A program made the translations under genes and the position numbers. A stretch of 64,000 bases of DNA. Origin: an uncultured Fodinibius sp. (GTDB lineage Bacteria; Bacteroidota; Rhodothermia; Balneolales; Balneolaceae). Location: contig CAJXMW010000005.1 in the NCBI GenBank assembly GCA_913056235.1, positions 360,212-424,211 of the forward strand, in the 5' to 3' direction. Positions 36,810-44,936 of this stretch are shown piece after piece (the first letter of the stretch is position 1; every line of letters begins with the position of its first letter). Under the pieces are notes generated by a model. It searched no databases and had not been told where the DNA came from. It worked only from the letters and a program-made list of their open reading frames with translations.

Positions 36810-38426
36810 TTAACAACTATGCCAGATCTGCTTGTCTATGAGTTCAAGATAAAGCTGCCTAATTGTATCATCCACAGGATTTTCGGTATTAATCCCTACA
36901 AAGCTACCGGCATCGATTTCTTCGGGCGGCTGATATCGATCATTGAGCTGCTCAAAGTCTTCAAGCCGCGCATCTGAAACCACACCCTCCTGCTCTTCAC
37001 GGTGCTGCAGGCGCTGCTTTATGACGTTCTCGGAAGCCTGGGCCTCCACAAAAAACAGCCGACCGCCCATCTTTTTCGATATGTTTATCAACTGCTGTCG
37101 TGACGCTCTGCTGCTAAAAGTAGCATCCAGGATAACACTATTGCCGTCCTGTAACTGCGACTCCGCTTTATCAAAGAGGGTATCATACGTTTGGGCCGAC
37201 ATCTTTGAAGAATATAGCTCATCGCGCTGCGAGGCAGGGGTCCGCTGGTCAAGCGGTAAACCGGCCAGCGTTTTGCGAATGTGATCAGTGGAAAGGCGCT
37301 CGATATCCAACTTTTCTTCAAGGTAACTTGCCAGTGTACTTTTGCCCGTGCCCACACGTCCCATAAACACCAACATGGTCGGCTGAGATCCCAGCAAGGC
37401 ATATCGCAGAGAGAGATCAAAATAACGGGCCGCCGTCTCGGCAGCTTGGCGCCGCTCGTCTGCGGGCACCTCTTCTTCATCACTCTGGAGACTTTTTACT
37501 TTGCCCTTCACATAGGCACGGTAACATTTATAGAAGTCAATAATCTCTGAGAGATCAGGATCCTCCAGCTTCTCGGACATCTGGTCAATAAAATACCGCT
37601 CTTCCGACCATCGTCCGTTAAAATCAAGATCCATGGCCAGAAACGCCAGATCAACTGCTAAATCACCATAACGAAAACGATCGTTAAACTCGATACAGTC
37701 GTAGATCTGGACTTTCTTGGGTGTAATATGAATATGCTCCAGGTGTAGGTCGCCGTGACCATCCACAATACGTTGTTCTGCGATCCGCTTTTCAAACAAG
37801 TCTGCATGCCGATCGAAGTAGTGATTGGTAAAATAGCGAACTGCCTCGTAGGTATTCTCATCCAGCGTCTGTCCCACAAAGGGCCCCGTCTGGCTGAAGT
37901 TTTCGTCCGTATTTACTTTGATCTTTTCAATACGTCCCCATTCCAAAACCTCATCGTCCGGCTCCTGACTATTGTAGAAATCTGCCAATTTATTGGCCAC
38001 TCGATCAAGATGTTGCTGAGTCAGCGTGTCATTATCAAGGAAGGTATGCAGGAAGTACTGCTCGGGCAGTTTTTTCATCTTCACAGCATATTCCACGGCA
38101 TCTTCTGCCGTGCCATCTCGAATGTCCCAAGTCCCATTTTCTTCGCAAATAGAGACTATTCCCAAATAGACATCATCCGTCAAGCGCCGGTTCAACTCAA
38201 TCTCTCGTTGGCAATATTGGTGACGCTTTTGCAGCGTGCTGTAATCCAGGAACCCAAAATCGACCGGTTTTTTGAATTTGTACACAAAGGGGGGCGCTAT
38301 AAACACATGCGATATGTGGGTTTGTACGTGCTCTACCTTTTCCGGATAGTGCGGATACGACTCTGGCTGCTCCAGGAAATGCAGCAATGCAGGTAAATGG
38401 CTGGAATTTTGCGTCTGCTTCTCCAT
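36810..38426 (-). CDS. bifunctional aminoglycoside-phosphotransferase-like / P-loop kinase protein
   Basis: 538 residues. The N-terminal kinase-like domain (about 30-310) has the Brenner-type catalytic motif HGDLHLEH at 224-231 and the metal-binding segment IYDCIEFND near 241-249. The C-terminal AAA_33-type P-loop domain has Walker A GRVGTGKST at about 356-364. The pairing is common in environmental bacteria and is annotated after APH enzymes, but antibiotic phosphorylation is not shown; small-molecule kinase activity is the safer inference. Confidence 0.85.
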   Translation of the reverse strand: MEKQTQNSSHLPALLHFLEQPESYPHYPEKVEHVQTHISHVFIAPPFVYKFKKPVDFGFLDYSTLQKRHQYCQREIELNRRLTDDVYLGIVSICEENGTWDIRDGTAEDAVEYAVKMKKLPEQYFLHTFLDNDTLTQQHLDRVANKLADFYNSQEPDDEVLEWGRIEKIKVNTDENFSQTGPFVGQTLDENTYEAVRYFTNHYFDRHADLFEKRIAEQRIVDGHGDLHLEHIHITPKKVQIYDCIEFNDRFRYGDLAVDLAFLAMDLDFNGRWSEERYFIDQMSEKLEDPDLSEIIDFYKCYRAYVKGKVKSLQSDEEEVPADERRQAAETAARYFDLSLRYALLGSQPTMLVFMGRVGTGKSTLASYLEEKLDIERLSTDHIRKTLAGLPLDQRTPASQRDELYSSKMSAQTYDTLFDKAESQLQDGNSVILDATFSSRASRQQLINISKKMGGRLFFVEAQASENVIKQRLQHREEQEGVVSDARLEDFEQLNDRYQPPEEIDAGSFVGINTENPVDDTIRQLYLELIDKQIWHSC

Positions 38427-38687
38427 GATATCAGATTATAACTTATAGCTTTTAATGTGCACTTAGGCAAAAGTTAGTAACCATGGTAACAAAAGTCTCG
38501 TCCGGGCAAAAAACCTGTGGCCAGTCGCTTTATCTACCCAGATTCTCGTTCAGCAAATTTATAGCAGAATTTTCGCCCCATCCCCAACAAACGCAAAAAC
38601 ATATGGTAAAACCCTATTTTTTATGGATTTAACTGAATAATTTTTCGTAGATTGGCAAATATTAAACTACCCAAAATGGAGAGCAAA

Positions 38688-39617
38688 ATGAGATATCTAA
38701 TACTCACAATTACGGCATTTGTAATCATTTCCAGTCTCAGCCACAGTGCAGAAGCACAAATTCTGAATCGTCTTAAGAAAAAAGCGCAGCAAGCTGCAGC
38801 TCAAAAAGCCGAAGAAAAGATGACTGAACAGATCCAAAAGGCAGCCGAACAAATGGTGGAAAAGTCATGGAATTCAATTTTTGGTGAAATACATGCTGAC
38901 AGCACGGGCCAACTGCCCTTTATCATGAATAGTAATGTAACCACCGAGAAGGAATATCAATTCGATACCATCACTACCATGGAGATCCAGACGACCAAGA
39001 AAAACGGCGAAACGGAGCCACCGTTAATCATGGATATGCATTTTAACACCAATAAGATGTATACGGGCACCGCATTCTCCAGCGAGGAAATGAAAAAAGA
39101 AGATGGAGACTTGTTCATTATTTACGACTTCAACAATTCCGCTATGCTGATGCTCATGAGCAACGACAACAATAAGTTCTCTTTTGCCTACGACTGGAAG
39201 CAAGCTCTTGCAACCATGAACGACAGCCTTGAAGCGCAGCAAAGGGAGGCAGAAAATTGGGATGAAACAGATGAGTGGCAGGGATATACCAAAATCGGAC
39301 ACAAAACGATTCTGGGATACAACTGCGATGGGTACCAATCTCAAAGCGAAAATGAAGAAGTCGAAATATGGGTCACCCGGGAAGCGGAATACGGGATGAA
39401 CAGCCTGTTTCAAGCTCAAACCAATGCCCGACAAATCAAGGGAATGGTTCCCGAAAACTACCCTTATGGCATGATGTTGGAACTCACCTCAAAAGATCTT
39501 GGCAGCGGTGAAACCACGACGATGAAAGTCACCGACATCAACAAAAATGCTGATGTTCGTTACGTCATGGCCGACTATCCCACGATGTCACTGGGTACGA
39601 AAGCTCCGAAAAATTAA
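38688..39617 (+). CDS. secreted DUF4412 protein
   Basis: 309 residues from ATG 38688. This start is chosen because GGAG lies 6 bases upstream and a good signal peptide follows (MRYLILTITAFVII, cleavage near AEAQ); the frame extends to 38652 without purpose. An alanine/lysine/glutamine-rich amphipathic helix follows (RLKKKAQQAAAQKAEEK), then a beta-rich DUF4412 domain (EWQGYTKIGHKTILGYNCDGYQ). Function unknown; LolA-like folds have been suggested for related families. Exported. Confidence 0.82.
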   Translation: MRYLILTITAFVIISSLSHSAEAQILNRLKKKAQQAAAQKAEEKMTEQIQKAAEQMVEKSWNSIFGEIHADSTGQLPFIMNSNVTTEKEYQFDTITTMEIQTTKKNGETEPPLIMDMHFNTNKMYTGTAFSSEEMKKEDGDLFIIYDFNNSAMLMLMSNDNNKFSFAYDWKQALATMNDSLEAQQREAENWDETDEWQGYTKIGHKTILGYNCDGYQSQSENEEVEIWVTREAEYGMNSLFQAQTNARQIKGMVPENYPYGMMLELTSKDLGSGETTTMKVTDINKNADVRYVMADYPTMSLGTKAPKN

Positions 39618-39701
39618 CACACATTTTTATTGATATATATTAACAGCATCCATATCCTGCTTTGACAATTGAGACCGTATAAAATCAGGCAAGGAAGTAC
39701 C

Positions 39702-40049
39702 ATGGATGAGTTGAAAATCAAAGGCGAAGTGAAGCAAATTCTTGAGGAAAAGTCTGGCCAGGGCAAGAACGGTCCCTGGAAGAAACAGGATTTTATCCTC
39801 GAGACGCAAGGCAAGTTCGGCAAGAAAATTTGTATCACTCAATGGGGCGACAAGATCGACCAATTTGATGTCAAGGAAGGTGAAGAAGTTACGGTCTATA
39901 TCGATATCCAGAGCCGGGAATACAAGGGCAACTGGTATACCGATGTGAAAGCCTGGAAGGTAGAACGCGGCGACGGGGATTCTCAATCCGACGACCCAGA
40001 CGACAACGTCATTGACATGTCTGATATGGATCACGAGGTGCCGTTCTAA
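39702..40049 (+). CDS. DUF3127 protein (OB-fold, ssDNA-binding-like)
   Basis: 115 residues from ATG 39702 (GGAAG just upstream); an ORF extension to 39669 adds a non-family start. The domain covers nearly the whole protein (ELKIKGEVKQILEE to VKAWKVERG), followed by an acidic tail ending DMSDMDHEVPF that strongly resembles the acidic C-terminal tip of SSB proteins. DUF3127 is Bacteroidota-specific; a single-strand DNA-binding or partner-docking role is inference from the fold and tail. Confidence 0.85.
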   Translation: MDELKIKGEVKQILEEKSGQGKNGPWKKQDFILETQGKFGKKICITQWGDKIDQFDVKEGEEVTVYIDIQSREYKGNWYTDVKAWKVERGDGDSQSDDPDDNVIDMSDMDHEVPF

Positions 40050-40059
40050 ATCCGACCTA

Positions 40060-40248
40060 TCAGGCTACTTGCAAAATCATATACACTGCAAATCCAAGTC
40101 CGGCCGTTACAATAAAAATTGTGACGTAGGCCTCAAGAGCACTGCTGCCATTCTTCTTCATAGCCTCCACCAGACTTTTGATAGGCCCTTTCCACAACCA
40201 TACAACTCCTGCTGCTCCCAATAATATTGCTACAATTAAAAGTATCAT
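40060..40248 (-). CDS. small two-helix membrane protein
   Basis: 62 residues: helix 1 MILLIVAILLGAAGVVWLW, a short cytoplasmic loop (KGPIKSLVEAMKKNGSS), helix 2 YVTIFIVTAGLGFAVYMIL. DUF3185-like in layout, not confidently assigned. Convergent with the DUF3127 gene, 10 bases apart. Confidence 0.7.
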   Translation of the reverse strand: MILLIVAILLGAAGVVWLWKGPIKSLVEAMKKNGSSALEAYVTIFIVTAGLGFAVYMILQVA

Positions 40249-40378
40249 GCCCTACCTCAGGGTTTAAATCGCACAGTAAAGGCTCCAAACTTGCACTTTG
40301 GAGTCATTCTGCTATATTGAAAACAATTAATTCGGGGTAAACATCAAAAAATAGTACTAATTAAAAAAGGAGAGCACA

Positions 40379-40774
40379 ATGGACTGGTATATAAAAGTAT
40401 TAAAGCAATACGCTGATTTTAGTGGACGAGCCCGGCGAAAAGAATACTGGATGTTCTTTCTGATCAACTTCTTAATCAGCATGGCTATTGGCTTTGTATC
40501 GGGATTTATCGGCGGTATGAGCCAAAGCGCATCGATGGCTTCCGGGATGATGATTTTGCCGCTCCTTTATTCGCTGGCGGTCTTAATTCCAGGCATTGCC
40601 GTAGGCGTACGCCGCCTGCACGATACGGGTAGAAGCGGCTGGTGGTTGTTGATATCACTGATTCCAATAATTGGAGCTATTGCGCTAATCATATTTTTAG
40701 TTCAGGACAGCCAGCCTGGCTCCAACCGGTATGGAGAAAATCCTAAGGGAGTCGAATCTGCTATGGAAGTCTGA
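40379..40774 (+). CDS. DUF805 membrane protein
   Basis: 131 residues, four helices, with the signature YADFSGRARRKEYWMFFLIN near the N-terminus, then RRLHDTGRSGWWLLISLIP and a C-terminal DSQPGSNRYGENPKG. AGGAGAGCACA precedes the ATG. DUF805 proteins are widespread inner-membrane proteins of unknown function. Own terminator at 40799-40835. Confidence 0.93.
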   Translation: MDWYIKVLKQYADFSGRARRKEYWMFFLINFLISMAIGFVSGFIGGMSQSASMASGMMILPLLYSLAVLIPGIAVGVRRLHDTGRSGWWLLISLIPIIGAIALIIFLVQDSQPGSNRYGENPKGVESAMEV

Positions 40775-40798
40775 CCGCTCACCATTTTCTTCGGGGGT

Positions 40799-40835
40799 AA
40801 GGATAACGTGTCTGCTAGAGTGATGCGTTATCCTT
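40799..40835 (+). terminator. intrinsic terminator after the DUF805 gene
   Basis: AAGGATAACG (40799-40808) pairs exactly with CGTTATCCTT (40826-40835), followed by TTTTTATTTTT. It ends 3 bases before the stop of the convergent amidohydrolase remnant. Confidence 0.85.
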
Positions 40836-40838
40836 TTT

Positions 40839-41864
40839 TTATTTTTCGTTGTTTTTAATTTCCGCCGCCTTTTGCTCCAGCTCAGGATACTTAAACCAGC
40901 TGTTGACTTCCGAGGGACTAGCGGGACCAATATTCCCCTTCACCTGTTCCAATAGTTTTTGGGGATTATACACCTGCCCTGATTTCATTACGAGCTTTAC
41001 ATTCCTGGTATTAGTGATATCGTCCAGCGGGTTACCCTTCACGACATACAGATCGGCCAGCTTACCTGTTTCGATGGAACCCAGCAAGCTGCCCTTGCCT
41101 ATGGCGTTGGCACTATTTTGTGTAGCAATTTTCAGCACGGCGGCCTCGGGGATACCGGCCATCACCATGGTGTGCATCTCGCGGTGTGCCCCAAACCCTG
41201 CTACAAAGTAACCGTGCGTGGGAGCATCGGTTCCCAGCGTAATAAGGTCGCCACCGCCGGCATCATAAAACGCCTTGGTAGAACGACGCATCGCGTGATA
41301 AAGCCCGTCCATAAGGTCACTACCCTCCTGCTCTGAACGGGGCGGCAGCAAGTTCCGGACGTAATCCGTAAACATCGATTTTTCATCTTCCCAATAATCA
41401 AACCCATCTTTAAGCGTGGTAAAATAGACCGGCGCATTGATGGTCGCATCAAAATAAACATCGTGATCCAAATAGTACTGCATCGTTCTTTTGAAATCCT
41501 GCGAAGTGGTATCTACGTTGTTCCAAACAGGGTAGGCATATTGTGTAGAATCGAGCACAAATCCGCCGAGGATATGCTCCACGCGATCAATGCCGAGATC
41601 AATAGCCATGATGGAATTGGTGGTTCCACGATAGCCTGATCCAAGGTGACCGGCCACCGTAAGCCCGTGCCAGTGTGCCCTGTTCACAAGGTGCTTGATC
41701 GTCTCGGAATTGCCACCCTTTGTTTTAAGTGCATCAACGCCCAAGGCAGCCCAGTAGTCAACCTGATCATAAATTTCTTCTTTGGAATAGCCTTCCCAGC
41801 CTGGTCGGGCAGACCCGAAATAGGGTCCCGAAGCCCAAAGTCGTGGGCCCGTCCTATCGACCTG
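40839..41864 (-). pseudogene. 5'-truncated amidohydrolase
   Basis: An open frame of 342 codons after an in-frame TAA (41865-41867) encodes the C-terminal part of a metal-dependent amidohydrolase (GPRLWASGPYFG, AGHLGSGYRG, GTDAPTHGYFVAGFG, GSIETGKLADLYVVKGNPL). The normal first about 130 residues, with the signal peptide, HxH metal motif and beta-sandwich start, are missing. The only start codons are a late TTG at 41744 or further downstream, so a functional enzyme is unlikely. Upstream DNA (41870-41976) is AT-rich and non-coding, consistent with a deletion joining unrelated DNA. Confidence 0.78.
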
Positions 41865-41976
41865 TTAAATGTCCTTCCTATTATATAGATATATTAGTGT
41901 AAGTTAGCATATCCCTGCTAATATTCAACTTTTGTTGTGTTTCTATATCTATAAGAAACAATAGTTTATATATAAA

Positions 41977-42543
41977 TTATAAGACACGGCGAGCTTCAAA
42001 AAAGCGATTTCGCCAGTAGCTGTTACCCAGCTTGCTGATCATCACACCGTTGGAGGTAGAAGCATGAAGGAATTCACCTTGGTTCACAGCAATCCCCACA
42101 TGGAGGCTTTTACGTCCTGTGCGAAAGAATACCAGGTCGCCGGTGCGGACCCCTGCCCGTCGGATGCTATTTCCGACATTTAGCTGGGCGCGGGTATTGG
42201 TCGGCAGATCAATGTCGAAGTACTGATCGAAAATGATATTTACCAGCATGGAACAGTCAACACCTTCCTGCGACGCGCCCCCGAGTTGATAGGGCGTGCC
42301 TTTCCAGTCGCGATAAGCCTGCATCAGCGATGCCCGAACCTCGTTCAGGGAAGAAACTGCCATGGCCGGAGGCGGTGTAGATGAACCAGGTTCGGTCGTC
42401 TCTTGCTCATCAGAAGCTGCCGTATCATTGGCCGTCGTGGCAGTCGCCTGTGGGGGACGATGAGTAGATCGGGGAACGACACCGCACCCGACTGCTATCC
42501 ATCCTGATACAAAAATTATGATCGCTGTCTGTAAGCGCGCCAT
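41977..42543 (-). CDS. NlpC/P60-family cell-wall peptidase lipoprotein
   Basis: 188 residues. Lipobox AVGC gives lipidated Cys20. A low-complexity linker rich in Thr, Ala and Glu covers about 28-70. The NlpC/P60 domain starts near 75, with nucleophile Cys in GVDCSMLVN, His in SLHVGIAV and a third polar residue in the FLHASTSNGV block. Expected: gamma-D-glutamyl-diamino-acid endopeptidase on peptidoglycan, anchored to a membrane. Normal single-domain length. Confidence 0.9.
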   Translation of the reverse strand: MARLQTAIIIFVSGWIAVGCGVVPRSTHRPPQATATTANDTAASDEQETTEPGSSTPPPAMAVSSLNEVRASLMQAYRDWKGTPYQLGGASQEGVDCSMLVNIIFDQYFDIDLPTNTRAQLNVGNSIRRAGVRTGDLVFFRTGRKSLHVGIAVNQGEFLHASTSNGVMISKLGNSYWRNRFFEARRVL

Positions 42544-42638
42544 TTTATTGTTTTATGGATTATGACTTAAACTCTCCACTAAAATAATCTATATTTAGGA
42601 ATTCAAAGACAACTGTAAATTAATGTACTCATTTTGCT

Positions 42639-43373
42639 ATGCAACTGTTGGTGAATGTTGATCATATCGCCACCCTTCGCAATGCCCGCGGCGAGGGCTA
42701 TCCGGATCCTGCTGAAGCAGCCAAGGTTTGCGAAGAAGCCGGCGCATCGGGCATTGTCTTTCACTTGCGAAAAGATCGGCGCCACATCCAAACTGAAGAT
42801 GTCTATAAACTTAAAGACAGCATTAAAGGCACCCTGGATTTTGAGATGGCCGCCACCGACGAGATGCTTACCATCTGTATGGATGTAGATCCACATCTTG
42901 TTACGCTGGTGCCCGAAAGCCGTGAGGAACTAACGACCGAGGGCGGGCTTAAAATGCAGACCGTTTTCGATGATTTCCAACAGCGTGTGTTTCCCAAAAT
43001 TCGGGCGACCGACATCAAAATCAGCCTCTTCATCGATCCCAACAAAGAAGATATTGAACTGGCACACGAGCTGGGCAGCGATGCCATTGAACTGCATACC
43101 GGCACTTATGCCAATGCAATAACGGAAGAAGCCCGAAAACGTGAGCTACAACGTCTGAAAGAGGCAGCAAACTTAGCCCACAACCTGGGAATGAACGTTA
43201 ACGCCGGACACGGGCTCAACCTGCAAAATCTTGGTCCACTGGTAGAAACAGTACCTCATCTTCACGATATCAGCATTGGGCACGCCTTAGTTTCCACGGC
43301 CTTGTACTATGGATTAGATAGCACCGTTAAAAAGTTTTTGGCCATAATGGGAAACACCAAATTATATAATTAG
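42639..43373 (+). CDS. pdxJ: pyridoxine 5'-phosphate synthase
   Basis: 244 residues, TIM barrel. It starts MQLLVNVDHIATLRNARG with NVDHIATLR and the DPAEAA segment, EAGASGIVFHLRKDRRHIQ, LHTGTYA and NAGHGLN, all PdxJ signatures. Joins 3-amino-2-oxopropyl phosphate and deoxyxylulose 5-phosphate in DXP-dependent vitamin B6 synthesis. Followed after 40 bases by era, so probably one operon. Confidence 0.96.
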   Translation: MQLLVNVDHIATLRNARGEGYPDPAEAAKVCEEAGASGIVFHLRKDRRHIQTEDVYKLKDSIKGTLDFEMAATDEMLTICMDVDPHLVTLVPESREELTTEGGLKMQTVFDDFQQRVFPKIRATDIKISLFIDPNKEDIELAHELGSDAIELHTGTYANAITEEARKRELQRLKEAANLAHNLGMNVNAGHGLNLQNLGPLVETVPHLHDISIGHALVSTALYYGLDSTVKKFLAIMGNTKLYN

Positions 43374-43413
43374 AAAGGGAACTACCCTTCGAATCTTACT
43401 ATATACATGATAC

Positions 43414-44301
43414 ATGGAAAACACTGAAAATCATCGATCAGGATATGTGGCCATTTTGGGCAAACCCAATGCCGGCAAATCTACGTTGATGAACCGGCTG
43501 CTGGGAAATAAGATATCTATCACCACCCACAAGCCCCAGACTACGCGCCACCAGATCCTTGGGATTCACTCCGAAGAGGATATGCAGATTATCTTCCTGG
43601 ATACTCCGGGCGTGATCAATCCCAGCTACGAGCTACAAAAAGCAATGATGAAAACGGTCGACCGGGCGCGAACTGATGCTGATATCATCCTGCTGATTGT
43701 GGACGTAACCGACCCCGAAATACCGGGACGTATTTTCAAGATGTTCACCTCCATGAAGAACAAGAAAATCTTCTTGGTGATGAACAAAATTGATAAAGTC
43801 TCGGAACAAGAAGCCGAGGTCGTAGCCGGACGGATCCAAGAAAAGTTTGAGTTTGACGACACGCTCTATGTTTCGGCGCTCAATGGCAAGGGACTGCAAC
43901 ACCTGATGGATACGGTAAAAGCCAACATCAAATCAGGGCCGCCCTTCTATCCCAAGGATATGCTCAGCGAGCAGCCGGTACGCTTTTTCGTGGCCGAAAT
44001 GATTCGTGAGCAGCTATTTTTATTGTACCACCAGGAGATCCCCTACTGCTCCACTATCGACATTGTACAATATGATGAGCGCGACGATCTCGACTACATC
44101 AGTGCGGATATCATCGTCAACCGCGATTCGCAAAAAGGTATCCTGATTGGCAAAGGTGGCAAAGCCATCAAGAAGCTGGGCAAAAATGCTCGTGAAGTCA
44201 TCGAAGATTTCGTGGATAAGAAAATCTACCTGGACCTGCACGTTAAAGTTCGCGAAAAGTGGCGCGAAGATCCCAGCCGCGTGCGGCATTATGGATATTG
44301 A
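43414..44301 (+). CDS. era: GTPase Era
   Basis: 295 residues. G1 GKPNAGKST, G2/switch with TTHKPQTTRHQ, G3 DTPG, G4 NKID and a C-terminal KH domain (IGKGGKAIKKLGKNARE). Binds 16S rRNA near its 3' end and helps 30S assembly. Full length. Confidence 0.97.
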   Translation: MENTENHRSGYVAILGKPNAGKSTLMNRLLGNKISITTHKPQTTRHQILGIHSEEDMQIIFLDTPGVINPSYELQKAMMKTVDRARTDADIILLIVDVTDPEIPGRIFKMFTSMKNKKIFLVMNKIDKVSEQEAEVVAGRIQEKFEFDDTLYVSALNGKGLQHLMDTVKANIKSGPPFYPKDMLSEQPVRFFVAEMIREQLFLLYHQEIPYCSTIDIVQYDERDDLDYISADIIVNRDSQKGILIGKGGKAIKKLGKNAREVIEDFVDKKIYLDLHVKVREKWREDPSRVRHYGY

Positions 44302-44316
44302 TAATAATTTTACCCC

Positions 44317-44331
44317 AAACCCTGAGGGTTT
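44317..44331 (+). repeat. short palindrome between era and the RAYT remnant
   Basis: AAACCC, TGA, GGGTTT, 15 bases past the era stop and directly beside the 3' end of the transposase gene. It shares the AAACCC/GGGTTT ends of the palindrome at 14312-14344. Confidence 0.4.
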
Positions 44332-44333
44332 TG

Positions 44334-44924
44334 TTAAATAGTATGCGCTTTAATAAATCCCTTTCGTCCTCCATACCAATCAAGGACTTCTTCGCGAGAC
44401 AAGGCAGTTGTTTGTTCCGATAACAAGCTGTGATATGAGCTATGCTCCCAATCCTGGGGCTGCTCTACAAATCCATGCGTCACCGGATTCAGATGAATAT
44501 AGCGAACAAGCCGGGTATAGTAAGTAGAATTTGTGACGGGTTTTCGTTTTAAATTGTCTAAAAATAAACTCCCCCTGCGGTCGTACATTTGATTATATGA
44601 TTTCGCGTACGAGATTAGGAAGTTTTTAAATTGATTAGATATCAGATCCGCAAAGTTTTGGAAACTTTGCGGATCTTTGGCCGGGTACTTTTTCTTGTAA
44701 AATTTCCGTAATTCTTTCTCTCCTTTCACCCGAATCATCAAATGAAAATGGTTAGGCATCAGGCAGTAGGCAAACGTATGGGCTACCGCAGGAATATATT
44801 TACGATATCTCTTTAAAAAGAAATCGTAATTCTTATCTTCTCAAAATACAAGATCTTTTGCATTCCCATGGTTATACACATGGAACACAGCATCCGGAAC
44901 AAACGGCTCTCTATTATTTCCCAT
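44334..44924 (-). pseudogene. REP-associated tyrosine transposase (RAYT, Y1_Tnp) with an in-frame stop
   Basis: Read from ATG 44924 the frame encodes MGNNREPFVPDAVFHVYNHGNAKDLVF, split by a TGA at codon 28 (44841-44843), then EDKNYDFFLKRYRKYI and onward to a normal C-terminus, 197 codons in all including both stops. The HUH motif (MPNHFHLMI) and the tyrosine region (YAKSYNQMYDRRGSLF) follow the stop. A 141-residue product could restart at ATG 44759, which would just keep the HUH motif but lose the N-terminal strand. The rest of the gene is intact, so the lesion is probably recent. It contains the palindrome at 44644-44676 in frame. Confidence 0.8.
44644..44676 (-). repeat. perfect 15-bp REP-like palindrome inside the RAYT gene
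   Basis: AGATCCGCAAAGTTT, loop TGG, exact complement. It encodes about residues 28-39 counted from ATG 44759 (KDPQSFQNFADL) and keeps the frame. Its centre has the same layout and loop as 14312-14344. Confidence 0.75.
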
Positions 44925-44936
44925 AACTAACTCTCG

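Noticed and set aside
36810..38426. Aminoglycoside resistance gene
   Set aside because: The APH-like fold and HGDLH motif are shared by many small-molecule kinases, and the fused P-loop domain points to a general bifunctional family without shown drug activity.
44841..44843. TGA in the RAYT gene as selenocysteine or stop-codon reassignment
   Set aside because: No SECIS-like need or cysteine position is expected there, and TGA serves as a normal stop in many genes of the window (for example 24673-24675 and 34174-34176).
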